From Strigamia acuminata (lineage: Eukaryota > Arthropoda > Chilopoda > Geophilomorpha > Linotaeniidae), in the NCBI GenBank assembly GCA_949358305.1, contig OX442314.1, positions 53,577,369 to 53,641,368 of the forward strand: DNA of 64,000 nt, written 5' to 3'. Position numbers and translations under genes: made by a program. This document shows positions 48,503 to 61,848 of this stretch, piece by piece (position 1 is the stretch's first letter; the number at the start of each line of letters is the position of its first letter). Below the pieces are notes generated by a model. The model was not told the DNA's origin. It saw only the letters and a program-made list of their open reading frames with translations, and searched no databases.

Positions 48503-48535
48503 CCGCCATTTACGAAATGAAGCCATCAGTCACCG
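48503..48535 (+). CDS. 33-nt cytoplasmic-tail exon (unit 2)
   Basis: Counterpart of 35357-35389, encodes AIYEMKPSVT in phase. Confidence 0.5.
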
Positions 48536-48674
48536 GTATGTTGATTTTGTTTAATTTTTAATTGTCAAATCTAAAAAAGAAATAGAAATGCAAATATCGA
48601 GTTGGGAAACAAATTTTAGAGTTTTGGTTTGGTTATTTGAGCCAAAAAATCCAATCTGTTGTTGTATTTTTCAG

Positions 48675-48700
48675 GTGCTAGTTTCTCACTGGTCGTTTAG
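48675..48700 (+). CDS. Last receptor-tail exon (unit 2)
   Basis: Counterpart of 35529-35554, ends SLVV then TAG. Confidence 0.5.
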
Positions 48701-50052
48701 ATGCGTTCAATCATAAATTGATTTCTTTGATTTCGTTGATTTTCTTGATTTCTGGAGAATGGAAATGATGAATTTAACGTCATCAAATGGAAATTGGATT
48801 TCAGAAAATCTAATTTCTGAAAATCCTTATGAGCAGGGTTGCGTTTCTTGATTTTCTTGGTTTTCTTGATTTTCAGATACAACAACAATTAACTGAAAAG
48901 CATGAAGTTAATTCAATAGTTTAAATTACGCATGTGTAAAAGTTGGATTTTATAAATTTAAAGTCGTTCCAAGTTAAAATCCAATTTGCTTGTTTTCTGA
49001 AGAATCAAGAAAATCAGGATTTCCGAAATCCATTTAAGATTGAATGCACTTCATGTGATTCACGTGAATCTGGTCGGGCTATGCAGGTTTCCAGTTATAA
49101 GCTTAACAACTACATGATTTCTATAGTATGAAACAAGGTTGACAATTTTTATTATTCAGTGTACTGTAGTTTATTAGTTTGTTAATCAAACAGACTACGT
49201 AATATCAACATTTTAGTTGTGAATAGAATGAAATGGTCAAAATTAACTCGATTGCGCCAATAAAATGTCATTGTGCAGGAGTAAATTGGAGTTACAATTG
49301 TATGGGAAATTTGTTGGATACTTTGAGCACTAAAATTCGAGTGTAATTACAGAAATTACTGTTAAAAATGGTATATAAATTTTAGGTGCGTGAGAATTTA
49401 AGAAACATACATTTTTTGGTTAGAATTGTATGAATTAGGTTGCAACACTCAATTTTGCTAAAAACTATTGATATACAAATAAATAATTTTTAAAATCGTA
49501 ATTAAATTTGTACAGATTGTTCTTTTCTGAATATCAAAACACAACTCATTTGGTGTTTTCTGATGTCAAAAAAAAATTTTTTCTTCTATTTTTTTTTTGC
49601 CAAAATCAATATTCACACATCTAGTGATAGACTTAAAGTATTGACATTTATTTGTGAATCGAAGAAAGGGAGCAAAATGGCTCAGTAACGAACTAGATCA
49701 AATTTTAATTGCAATAAATATTTAAAAAGTTAATAAATTATTATTGGGATTTATATAGAAATAATTTGCTTGTGATTTTTGTGAGAATTGCATGAATTAG
49801 GTTGTATCACCCTATTTGATTTTGAGTGTAATTTCAGTAATTCCTATCCAATATTTGTGTGCAAATAAACAATATATAGAAAATTTAGGTAAATTTAGGT
49901 AAGTTTGTTGTGTAAATTGAATTTTAAGAACGATTTTTGGTTTGTTTTTTGAATGAATGATTTCCGCTTGCAAATCGGTATCATTTTCTACGATTTGCTT
50001 TGATTAAGTAATAAATTATTAATAAAATCCATTCGAAACAATAAATGTACGA

Positions 50053-50998
50053 GTGTGTGGATAGTACATCTCCATCTCCTGACCGCTGAGATCTTTTTTA
50101 TTAAGGAGGAAGATTAGCTAAACAGGTAAACACATAAACACAATAGTTACAATTACACACAAACACAATAATTACAATTATACATAAAGGCAATAGATAG
50201 AATAATAATAATAAATAAATATATACATTTTAGAATAATATATTTCAAGCCATCGTATATTGCACTCATCGTAAAGCTGTGGTTGAGTTAAGCTCACAAG
50301 TTTGAGGAAATTTAGACTCAAAGTTTAAATTCAGCATCAAGATTGCAAGACTGAAGTAACTGACTACTAAGTTTAGTATAGCATCGTCAGCTGATTCCAC
50401 ATTTTGAAAAATGAAGAAGTCAGGGCCACCAACCACAGCTCAGTGATTATTCATTCAAAATTTATATTTCACAACAGAATTATCTTTGACTCGGTCAAAT
50501 AACATTTTTACAATATTGAGAAAACATTTTTATGAAAAGAGAGAAATAAAATTTCTTGAATTGGATTACGGTATAAAGCACACAAGAAGTTATTTAGGAA
50601 TTAGATAAGTAATATCTACTAATATTGTTAACTGTGCAGGTTTATTACTGAAAACGCATTTTAAAATGCCCTGCACAAAACACTTACAAAACACCTATAA
50701 CATTTCTATGAAAAGAGAGAAAATATTTTCATTACAAGAGAGAAAACATTTATATGAAAAGACAGAAATAAAATTTCTTGAATTGGATTACGGTATTAAG
50801 TACAAAAGAAGTTCTTTATGAATCATTTACGAATTAGATACTGTAATATCTATAATATCTGTAATATCTATACTAATATTGTTAACTGTGCAGGTTTATT
50901 ACTGAAAACGCATTTGAAAATGCCATGCACAAAACACTTACAAAACACCTATAACATTTCTATGAAAAGAGAGAAAATATTTTCATTACAAGAGAGAA
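50053..50998 (+). repeat. Dispersed repeat with empty TTAA site (unit 2)
   Basis: Copy of 36905-37850. Confidence 0.8.
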
Positions 50999-51348
50999 AA
51001 AAATGCATTTTGAGACAAATAAAATGCATTTTGAGTCAAGAAAAAAATGCATTTTGGGACAACAAAATAAATGCATTACGTTTCGAAATTTCATCGTTGT
51101 TGCCAGGTTAGCATAACGACTTCCATTCTTCTCTGTGCAAAGCTTCAGTGCATCTGGTTCTGTCGCCGCCGCCAGATGGTGCACTACCCAAAATTATACA
51201 TCATTCCGAATAATAACTGTTTTAGATAAAGAAATTCGTACTTTAATAATTACTAATAATTAACAGGAATATTTACAAGTAGATAAATATTGAAACACAT
51301 CTTTAAACATTTCAGAGTGAACACAAGCCAAATCGTTTGCACAAATCC

Positions 51349-51738
51349 ATGATGGCCGCCCGATGTTACATCGCCTCAGCACTCAGCAGGACGTTTTCAA
51401 GTCATCAGATGTATTCGCGGGAGTGTGGGCCAGTAATCAAGGTAAGAATCTGTTCATACACTTCGTAGCTAACCGTCAGGCATCTAATTTCTTCAATTAT
51501 TCGTGTTTTAGGGTGATTGACGGGCGATACAGTGCGTCCAATGCCACTCAACCTCTGCTAGCAATTTGGACATTAAATACGAGGTAAAATGTGTAATTCA
51601 ACCGGTTAATTATCTCGTCAATGATTCGGATTTGTTTGTTTTTAGTTTTAGGTCGAGAAACGGGCGCGAACTCTCAACTCGCATCACGCGAATGAGGCGC
51701 GATGTTACAACGCTTTTTGGGATTCGACTCCTGCCAAG
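51349..51738 (+). CDS. Candidate gene start with mitochondrial-type leader (unit 2)
   Basis: Identical to 38201-38590, including all proposed splice sites. Confidence 0.3.
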
Positions 51739-52781
51739 GTATAACTCAAAACCACCACAACGTTCAGCCGGTTTTCGCCTAACTGTGTACTGTGTTGTAC
51801 GACGCGGAAAAGTAGTTCTGTGCCAAAGCATCACCTTTGCCAATGTCTGGAGTTCGATTACAATTCTGGTGTTTTGGGCTACTTTTTTGTGCCACTACAC
51901 CAGTGAAGTAGGTCAACGTTGTGGTGGTTTTGAATATAGGTATTGTGTCCATATCGAATATAATGTAAATTGAAACGACTGTATACAATTTAATGAAAAT
52001 TAAACCGCCATCCATGTGATAAGTGAAGGAGAAGACGCCCCGACATTTATGTTTCACGTTGAGTGCAGCCGTTGTTGCCGCGGATTTCATTGTTTGCGAC
52101 CGTTATCGCTTTTCGTAGTGTTCAAATCCTTTTTCGTAGCTTTATTAATTTATTAATTTATTGTAATTTATTTGTAAATCGATTGAATTTTAGAATTGGA
52201 TAAAAAATTAATAAAATCAAATCAAAGCTCATCATTCATGGCTTAAATTGAGATCTGGTTTTAGTGACCTTGGGCAGTACGGCGGCGGCCGAGATGGTTT
52301 GTTGTCGTCGTTGACACTTAAAATCGAATTTCGAGGTTAGCACACGGAAGTAGAAACCAGTTACGTCGCGAGAGGAGATACTAATCTGTGGTTTTCTTTT
52401 GACTGCGTTTTTTTTTATATATTTTTCAGTTTATACACGTATCACCATGCAATTGTGCTCGGGCGACGATCGTTAGGCCTAACAGACGAATTGCATTCGA
52501 CTGGGATTCTTGTCCACCAAGACTGGATTCTTTGTGATCAGAAATCTCTACTGACTCACACAGGATATTTTTCAAGTTAAAATCAATTACAGGTTTGCAA
52601 AGTAATTAAATATTTTTTTTTTGAACGGAGAAAAGCGATTTGATTGATCAGAAGAGAAGAGCTAGACTTGTTGAGCGGTCAGGGTAACAAATTGAAATAT
52701 TAATTTTATTTTATTTTACATTTTAGAACGAGTTTATTTCAACGTCACCGTGAGTCATCTACTAAAAACTGAAACTCAAAA

Positions 52782-53126
52782 ATGGAAATAACACTTCAAA
52801 AATACAGTTGCAATTTGTGCGACTATTCGTGTTCATCTTATTATCTTTTGAAACATCACATGCTCAAATATACTGGAGAAAAGCCTTTCCAATGTCAATT
52901 GTGTTCACTTTCCTTTTGGCTTAAATATTGCATGATTGTCCACATGAGAATTCATACCGGAGAAAAACCTTTCAAGTGTCATTTGTGTGATTATTCTAGC
53001 AGTCAAAGAGGGAATTTAGGAACTCATCTATTAACACATACTGGAGAAAAACCATTCAATTACCATTTGTGTGCTTATTGCTGTACTACAAATGGTAGTT
53101 TAAAAATGCATTTGTGCAACAATTAA
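52782..53126 (+). pseudogene. Truncated zinc-finger gene copy (unit 2)
   Basis: Identical to 39634-39978, with the same 5' region at 52198-52781. Confidence 0.8.
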
Positions 53127-53765
53127 GTGCATTCATTCTAAAGTACTTTTTCTTCTTCTGGTTTTAGTGACATCGACCTTGGGCAGTATGGCGGCGGCCG
53201 AGATGGTTTGTTGTCGTCGTTGACACTTAGAATCGAATTCCGAGGTTAGCACACGGAAGTAGAAACCAGTTACATCGCGAGAGGAGATACTAATCTCGAA
53301 CATCATCTCAAACGACTGCAAAAAAAAATTTTCCGTCTAAAATATTCTGTTTTTTCATCAAAAAATGCTATTTTCCACGTTACACACCCAAAAAAACCAT
53401 TTTTCTATATTTTCGAAGACGTACTGAACAGAGATTTGTTTTCCCCACGTTGAAACGACACCAAAACGAGGCGCTCTGGAAAATTGTTGTTCATTTCAAC
53501 GTCAACATACAGTGATGGCCAGGCTGAATGTGGACGCCTGGAATGCAGACCAATTCACCAGAGCGCATCGTTTGGGCCCTAGTCTAAATCCAAGACCAGC
53601 CTCGGCTTGCAGAAAGAAGAAATTAAATTAAAGAAATTAATTTATTGTTTTGTGGAATAAACAACTAAATGGAAACAAAATGAATGAAATAAAAAAATGA
53701 ATAAATGCATATTTATATTTATTAATTCAGTGTATTGCATTCGATCACTCCCATTTAGTTGTGTC

Positions 53766-53922
53766 TGCTCCCTGCAGGTGGCGCTGGGGGGCGTTCTCAT
53801 CAACGGCACGCCACTAGCGCTCCCTGGACGGCTCGATACGGCGCCACCTAGTGCTCATTTAAATCGTTAACGCGCCACCAGCGCCCCCCTGGATGCCGTG
53901 TGTGCGCCACCTGCAGGGAGCA
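53766..53922. mobile_element. GC-rich inverted-repeat element (unit 2)
   Basis: Copy of 40618-40774. Confidence 0.7.
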
Positions 53923-54677
53923 AACGTAACTAAACAGGAGCGACCAATCGTGGCACACTTAAATGTCACATGGTTAAGCCAATTTCAGCCAATTGCACGG
54001 CAAAGAAATCAGCTTTAACCAATCAAAATGCAAAGAAAGAGGCCTTCACCTACAATCTTTAGATAGTGAAGCACCCCTCCCCCTGAGCAAACCGGCAGCC
54101 AGACCCCTCCCCCCGACCGGTCGGTCCGCCAGCGTGCACCCGGGCCTGACCGAGCCCAGTTGCAACAATCCCCACCATTGACAATGCAACAACACAACAA
54201 CATCCTCACCTTTGCAGAGGATTTAGGCTTGCTAGGCAAAAGCAGCAACTGACGAAATAATAACTTCAACCCTCAACTTTGCAGAGCCTTTAGGCTAAGG
54301 GGGGCGGGGAAGCAGTTTCTGTTTCATAAGATCCTGTTTCTAATTTTTTTTTTTTGGTTTTTCAGGTGTTTTGGCTCGAGTGAGTTTGTTTTTAGGTTTC
54401 AAATTCATTTTTGGTGAGTGGCTTTTTTGTTCAACTTGTTGTGATAGGATTGGCTTAATTTTTTATTGTTTTTACAGACAGGAATGGCGAATTCTAGCTG
54501 TTTGATTTATTTATTCGATGTTCCTTCTTATTTCAGCTGTTTTTAATAGTCCAATCGCGCACAAGGGACGTATGAAAGGATTTTAGATAAGTATTCACTA
54601 GTTCCTGTTGTTTTTTTTAGCATTTCTGTTAAGGAAACGACTCTTTGTGGTTTTTTTTTCTTCTTTTTTATTTTCTA

Positions 54678-55813
54678 GATATTTTGTCTACAAATGCATT
54701 TTCAGGAAAAAATGAATTAACAAAAATGAAATTCCAGTCAATAGAAATGCAATTCCAGACATTGAAAATGCATTTTCTGCCCCAAAATGTGTTTTTTTTG
54801 GTCTCAAAATGTTCACTTTCTGCCTCGGAATATGCACTTTTTGTGTCGAAATGTGCATTTTCAGCCTATCAATGCATCCATCGTCTGTACAGGGTATGAA
54901 AGTACATTTGCGGACTGGAAGTGTTCAAGTTTTGCCTAAAAATGCATTTTCAGACAAAACTTGTACACCTGCAGTCATTAAATTCATTTACATGGTGAAA
55001 ATTGCAATTTTTGAGAGGAAACTTACATTTTTGGCCAGGAAAATTGCAAACATGCATTTTTTTAAAAAAACCAAACTTAAACCTGTTTTTTTTTATTAGA
55101 AAATGGATGTTTTGATCCAAAATGGACGTTTTTGGTTAAAAAATGACGTTTTTGATCCAAAATGGATGTTTCTGATAAAAAATGAAAATGTTTTTATGGA
55201 GAAATTGATGCAGGGTTGCTGTTCTAAATGTTCTGCCGTACCTTTTATGTGTTGTTTGAAACAGCAGTGATGAATTTCAAAACAAAAACTTGATTCCACC
55301 ATTTTTAATTTCAAAATGCATTTCCAGGCTAAAAATGCATTTCCAGGCTAAAAATGCATTTCCAGGCTAAAAATGCAATTCCATACATTAAAAATGCATT
55401 TTCTGCCCAAAAATGTTCTTTTTTTTGTCTCAAAATGTCCACATTTTGCCTCAAAATGAACACTTTTGGCCAAACTTGTACACTTCCAGTCAACAAATGT
55501 ACTTTTATAACCTGTACAGACGATAGAACGCATTTCTAGGCTAATAATAATTAATAATTAATAATTAAAAAATGTGTTTTCTGCCTGAAAATGTGCAATT
55601 TCTGCCGAAAAAAAGTGCATTTTTAGCCTAAAAATGTGTATTTTCAGCCAAAAAATGTGTATTTTCAGCCAAAAAATGTGTATTTTCAGCCTAAAAATGT
55701 GTATTTTCAGTCTGAAAATGTGTATTTTCAGTCTGGAAATGTGTTTTTTCAGTCTTAAAATGTGTTTTTTCAGTCTGAAAATGTGCATTTTTTACCTAAA
55801 AATGTGCATTTCT
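54678..55813. repeat. ATGCATTTT-type minisatellite (unit 2)
   Basis: Copy of 41530-42665. Confidence 0.8.
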
Positions 55814-55814
55814 T

Positions 55815-55849
55815 GCCGACTATATTATAATATTTATAATATAGTCGGC
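55815..55849. repeat. Perfect hairpin (unit 2)
   Basis: Copy of 42667-42701. Confidence 0.85.
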
Positions 55850-57062
55850 GGATTTGGGGGTGAGAGATGGGCAAATGGCAAGGCGGCAAATGCGCTGCTC
55901 GCTGCTGGTTGGTTGCGAAGGCGCGTTACCAGGCCAACTGGATTTGTTTTCTAGTAGGGTTAACGTTTTGGCAGGCAAAGCACAGCGTTTGGGTCGCTTT
56001 TGGGTTCCTCCCAGCTGGACAAGGCATTTATTTCTCTTTTCAAGATGGCATTTCTTTGCTTTGGGTAGGCATTTCCTCATTACTTCCTTATTATTTCCTC
56101 ATTATTTCTCTTCAGCGTTTGGGTCGCTTTTGGATTCCTCCCAGCTGGACAAGACGGCATTTCCTTTGGAAAGGCATTTATTTCTCTTTTCAAGATGGCA
56201 TTTATTTCTCTTTTCAAGATGGCATTTCAAAAAAAAAAAATGCACAAAAAGGCGCACAAAAAGTGCGTTATTGGTCCCCGAAAGTGCGCTTCTGGTTTTT
56301 CTTAGCCAAGTTTTAATCGACTGTTCTGCAGTAGGTGCAGTGCAACAGTTGGATTGTCTTGGCCAAAGCGGAGGTGCTGGTTGGATGGGCGAAGTTTGGC
56401 CGCCGTCTCGGGACTTCTGTCAGATAAGTGTCTGATCTCGGTTTTTTATAAATAAATAAATAAATAAACAATCTTCAGATAGTTTATTAAAAACTTAAAT
56501 TTATATCTAGGATTTTCAAATGACGACTGCAGCTTGTTTCGACCGCCCAAAGGCTCTCGACTGTGGTGACACTGGAAGGTGAGATGATTTAATGCATTTT
56601 TTGTCTCTTTTTTTGCACGATTTTTGCACTATTTATTGATTTATTGATTTTTTTATTTTTTTTTTTTTTTGTACCTTTGGTTTCTAACTTTTAGTTGCAT
56701 TTAGGGTGCATTTTTGGCTTAAAAAGTGTGTTATTGGTCCTCGAAAGTGCGCTTCTGGTTTTTCTTAGCCAAGTTTTCAGTGAGTGTTTTTGGGATTTCC
56801 TTTTTTTGCAGCCCGTTTAGACCGCCTGAAGGGCCCTGGACGGCCCCTGCGTGTGCCCGTCGCACGTAGGACGCGGCGAAGAGTGAGTGTGCTTTTATTT
56901 TTGCTTCTTTTAGCCGTTTGTTTTGCGTGTTTTCCCGTTTTGTTTGCCGTTTTATTTGCCATTTTAATGGTTTTTCCTTTTTTTTCTCAGAAAGAATTTG
57001 ATTCATTCTTGCAAGTTCCTTATCTAAAATCCGCAATTGTGGTGTCTTGGCCAAATAATATT

Positions 57063-57253
57063 CATTTTTTGGACCAAAAATTCATTTTTTGGACTAAAAA
57101 TTCATCTTTTGGATGAAAAAATCATCTTTTGGACCAAAAATCCATCTTTTGGACCAAAAATTCATTTTCTGGACCAAAAATTCATTTTCTGGACCAAAAA
57201 TTCATTTTCTGGACCAAAAATTCATCTTTTGGACCAAAAAATCATTTTCTGCT
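57063..57253 (+). repeat. 21-bp minisatellite, left arm (unit 2)
   Basis: Copy of 43915-44105; differs by one base (C at 57175 where 44027 has A). Confidence 0.9.
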
Positions 57254-57272
57254 GGAAGACACTTTCTTCAAG

Positions 57273-57509
57273 CTGAAAGGGAGAAAACAGTATCGTTTGA
57301 ATGCAGTATTAATGATACAACTGTGTGTAAATTATATTTGTATCACCACTATGGCAATCAAGCCGTCCTAAGCAGAGTTAAATCCAGCAATGAAAATTTC
57401 AAAATCAGGGATTCACACACTTGCATTCGAGATATTTCAAACACCAAGTTGTTTGATTCTGGGGAACACCACCGTGTTACTGACAAGGACTACGAGGTGT
57501 TTAATCTGG
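57273..57509 (+). CDS. Ig-like exon, first (unit 2)
   Basis: Copy of 44125-44361. Confidence 0.4.
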
Positions 57510-57585
57510 GTATCAAATGTCAGTTGCACAACAAGCAGACATTCATTGTTTTTGTAGTTGTACTAATTTTGGAAAATAGTTTCAG

Positions 57586-57906
57586 AGATTCCATTCCAGT
57601 TGTTTTATGACGACCAATTGTGGACAAATAACTCACAACATTTGATATATCCAAATAAGCGTGGATATATTGACTTTAAATCTCAATTTTACTCACGTTC
57701 TGAAACAACGGCCGAGTTTCGATGGTTCCAGGACAATCTACTAAAGAAAACTGGTTTTGAGTCCACTGAAGAAATGGCGGACTTGAGGGAAGCTGAATCA
57801 AATTTTAGATTTTATTTGACAAAGGCCTTAAAAGAAACAGAAATTAAATGTCTAGTTAAGTCTGAATTTGAACACGAACTTCTAATCGGAACCTTTGGGA
57901 TGCCCT
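57586..57906 (+). CDS. Ig-like exon, second (unit 2)
   Basis: Copy of 44438-44758, same splice sites. Confidence 0.6.
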
Positions 57907-58099
57907 GTGAGTAATAGAATTAAATCTCTCTAACATTGAGGGATTGATTGACTGAAATACAAATTAATGCAAGAAAGTCACACGTATCAACCCAAAACGA
58001 CAGAAACGAGTTGTTTTAGACTTGAATAACATGTTATTCAATGGGAATGACGTCACGTCACGTACAAACACGAAACGAGTTTTGTATTTGATGACTCGC

Positions 58100-58420
58100 A
58101 GAGTATTCCAAAGTTTCCAATTAGAAGTGTGTGTAGAAATTCAGACTCAATTCGACATGCGATTTCTTTTTCATTATAACCCGCAAAGATGTCAAACTGA
58201 TAGTTTGACTCAGTTTTCCACACATCATTATGATGTTGACTGTATCGAAAATCCTTTATTATTCTCTCATCGTTCACAATCCAGACAAAATTGGCTGTTG
58301 TTTCTGCACTTGTGTCAAATTGACATTTAAAGTTTATATATCCTTCATCACTACTATCTATCAAATGGTCCGAATTATTTGTCCACAATTTGTCGCCGTA
58401 ATACAGTCTGAATGGAATCT
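58100..58420 (-). CDS. Inverted Ig-like exon (unit 2)
   Basis: Copy of 44952-45272, with the same GC at the donor position. Confidence 0.6.
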
Positions 58421-58444
58421 CTGAAACTACAATTACAAATGAGT

Positions 58445-59033
58445 AAAAAATGAATTTTTGGTCCAAAAAATGAATTTTTGGTCCAAAAAATGAATTTTTG
58501 GTCTAAAAAAAAAGAAATTTCTGGTCCAACAGATGAATTTCTGGTCCAAAAGATGAATTTCTGGTCCAAAAGATGAAATTATGGTCTAAAAGATGAAATT
58601 AGGGTCCAAAAGATGAAATCTTGGCCCCAAAGATGAAATTTTGGTGCAAAAGATGAAATTTTGATACAAAAGATGAAATTTTGGTCCAAAAAATTAATTT
58701 TTGGTCCAAAAAATTAATTTTTGGTCCAAAAAATTAATTTTTGGTCCAAAAAATTAATTTTTGGTCTAAAAAAAGAAATTTCTGGTTCAAAAGATGAAAT
58801 TATGGTCTAAAAGATGAATTTTTGGTCCAAAAGATGGAATTTCTGGTCCAAACGATGGAATTTCTGGTCCAAAAAATGAAATTTCTGGTCCAAAAAATGG
58901 AATTCTGATCCAAAAGATAAATTTCTGGTCCAAAAGATGAAATTTTGGTCCAAAAGAAGATATTTTTGGTCCAAAAGAAGATATTTTTGGTCCAAAAAAT
59001 GAATTTCTGGTCCAAAAAATGGAATAAAAATTA
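58445..59033 (-). repeat. 20-21 bp minisatellite, right arm (unit 2)
   Basis: Copy of 45297-45885. Confidence 0.9.
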
Positions 59034-59594
59034 ACTCGATGCCATGCAGGCATACCTAAAACAGAATATTATTTTCTTTTTTTTATGTATAATTTTTGCT
59101 TTATCCTTTTACGTTTGGGTGTTTTCTTTTGAACGTTGATAAAATATCCAAATTTTGTTAGTGGTATCATTTTCTTCTGTCTCATACACATTTTAAAAAA
59201 TCCATACTAATACGCAATATTTCAAACAGAGCGGCGTGATGGACGCGACGTGGAACCGGAATGGCAATTTATAATTTTCACTTGACATTTTAAAACGTGA
59301 TGAACGAAAAATAGCAAAAATATCCCATCCCACCTTATCTGTCTACCGTATTGAATTTGTTAAATTTTTACTATTTAAAATAAAAATATATATGAATCGA
59401 TTGAAATATGATTCAATAACAAATTTAAAAAAATCATTAAAATCAAATAAAAATCAAATCAAAGCTCATCCATCATGGCTTAAACTGAAATCTGGTTTTA
59501 GTGACAGCGAGATGGTTTGTTGTCGTCATTACTCACGCCATGTGAGTTCATTACGATCGCGAGCATCGACCAACAATAATCTGACTTTTCTTAA

Positions 59595-60158
59595 ATGGAT
59601 CCGCCAACTCCGCCAAAACCCCCGCACGTGAAGCGACCCTGGAACGCTTTTATTATATGGTCGCGAATAGAACGCAAAAATATATTGAAGGAGAACCCCA
59701 AGTTGGATAGCACCGAAGTCAGCAAACGACTCGGTGTCGGGTGGTGGTTACTCGACCAATCGGAGAAGCAGATCTACGTGGACGAAGCGAAACGACTCCG
59801 AGACCAACACGCGCTCGATCATCCGGGTTACAAGTACCGGCCGAAGCGTAAAGCGACGAAAAAGTGCGTCGATAAAATTCCTGTGCCCGTAAAACCAGGC
59901 CACGAGAACAGTCGTGCCGCGCCGACCGTGCGTTGTTTGCCTTCGGTCGCGTCGCGCTGGCGATACGTGGTCGCACCAGAGGGCGGCTTTTGCACGCCGG
60001 CTGCCGTGAGTGAGACTTTGTTGGCGCCGGTTTCTTTTTTTCCGGCGCCATTGTTTTACCAGTTGGTGTGCGTGAGGCGGTGCGAGGATTACTGGGATGT
60101 GTTTCCGGTTGTTGGTTATCAACCTGGAATGGATTACCGTGTGCTATATTGGAGGTGA
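59595..60158 (+). CDS. SOX-type HMG-box protein (unit 3)
   Basis: Encodes the same 187-residue protein as 46447-47010. Confidence 0.85.
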   Translation: MDPPTPPKPPHVKRPWNAFIIWSRIERKNILKENPKLDSTEVSKRLGVGWWLLDQSEKQIYVDEAKRLRDQHALDHPGYKYRPKRKATKKCVDKIPVPVKPGHENSRAAPTVRCLPSVASRWRYVVAPEGGFCTPAAVSETLLAPVSFFPAPLFYQLVCVRRCEDYWDVFPVVGYQPGMDYRVLYWR

Positions 60159-60347
60159 AATTTGTAAATTTGAATGTAAGGGGATAGTTTGTGAATTTTT
60201 TGGTTGGTTTTGTGTTTTGTGGTTGATTTCGTGGGAGTGTTTGAAGAGTTTGTTGTGTAAATTGAATTTTAACAATGATTATTTGTCTAAAATGGTAAAC
60301 GGTCCATCAAAAGAGGTTTAAAATAGTTATTGGTTCATCAAAAAAAG

Positions 60348-60678
60348 CTAAAATATGGAAAATCAACCAAAATAGTCTAAAATGATGGAAAATCAGTCAA
60401 AAAGGGTCTAAAATGATGGAAAATTAGTCAAAAATGGACTAAAATGATGGAAAATCAGTCAAAAAGGGTCTAAAATGATGGAAAATTAGTCAAAAATGGA
60501 CTAAAATGATGGAAAATCAGTCAAAAAGGGTCTAAAATGATGGAAAATTAGTCAAAAATGGACTAAAATGATGGAAAATCAGTCAAAAAAGAGTCTAAAA
60601 TAATGGAAAATTAGTCAAAAAGGGTCTAAAATGATGGAAAATTAGTCAAAAAGGGTCTAAAATGATGAAAAGTCAATG
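60348..60678 (+). repeat. 31/62-bp minisatellite (unit 3)
   Basis: Copy of 47200-47530. Confidence 0.9.
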
Positions 60679-61283
60679 AAAAACATGCATGGTTGTATAT
60701 AAAAAAAAATTTGAATATTTTCTACATAAAAATTCTTCAATAAAAAATGAAGACCATTTGTATGGAAATTAATAACGAAAATAAAAGATTTTTTTTTTCG
60801 ATTTAATAAATATAGTGGCAGTCACAGTCAGGACTTGTCCAAACAATGGATTTACTCTCGAATTTACTTCAAAACAAACAGGACCAGTAAGCATTGCGCA
60901 TGACTGTACAACCTGGTGACAACATGCAAAGTTGACATTTCAAATCGTGATTCGAGTTCGGATTCGACGGTCAGTTTTCTCTCTAAAATTATTTTTTTTT
61001 TTATTTTATTCGTAGAAATATTTTAATTTTAATTTTTGGCACCAAAGATATAATATCGGTCGAAAAAGTCGAAAATCGAAAGAAAAAAAATCAAAAACTT
61101 TGAGGATTGCTTCCATAGGTGGCGCATCAAGTGTGATTTTAAATAAGTTAGTACAAGGTAAAATAAAATGGCGGCTGACGTGCGTGATGACGGTAGAGGT
61201 CAAACCTGCATGCCCGGTATGGACTTTCTGGTTTTATTTATTTTAATTTAATCGATTTAAATTAAACTAATTTTATTTTTTAG

Positions 61284-61848
61284 ATGTTCTGAAGGAGTGG
61301 TGAGATTGCGCTGCGGGAGCGTCGTATCTGCGCCAAAATTGAGAACTTTGCACTCGAAGAACAACAGCGGAGTCATAATTACAGTGATAGTTGTTTGTCT
61401 AGTCATTATCGACACCGTTGCTCTGTTGGCGGCCATCTTTACACATCGCAAACGGCCAAGTGCAGACAGTATCGTGCACATTTTTTATTGTTTGATTTTT
61501 GCATCCCGATGAAGTAAATTTGTTTCACCGCTCTTTCTTTAAATTCTATCTAATCGAATTGATTTTCAATTTTAATACGAGTAACCACTGAGACGTCAAC
61601 GGCGGAAATACCGAGAAAACGACCGATGTATTTATCTCTTTAAAAATTAGCCGCCATTTACGAAATGAAGCCATCAGTCACCGGTATGTTGATTTTGTTT
61701 AATTTTTAATTGTCAAATCTAAAAAAGAAATAGAAATGCAAATATCGAGTTGGGAAACAAATTTTAGAGTTTTGGTTTGGTTATTTGAGCCAAAAAATCC
61801 AATCTGTTGTTGTATTTTTCAGGTGCTAGTTTCTCACTGGTCGTTTAG
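61284..61848 (+). CDS. TM exon and two tail exons of the receptor (unit 3)
   Basis: Exons at 61284-61468, 61651-61683 and 61823-61848, identical to unit 2. Confidence 0.5.

Larger units (their letters stand above)
45971..59118 (+). repeat. Array unit 2 (13,148 bp)
   Basis: Full period, nearly identical to the sequence 13148 bp downstream as far as the window goes. It includes the SOX gene, TM exons, dispersed repeat, truncated zinc-finger copy and Ig exon pair. Confidence 0.92.
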
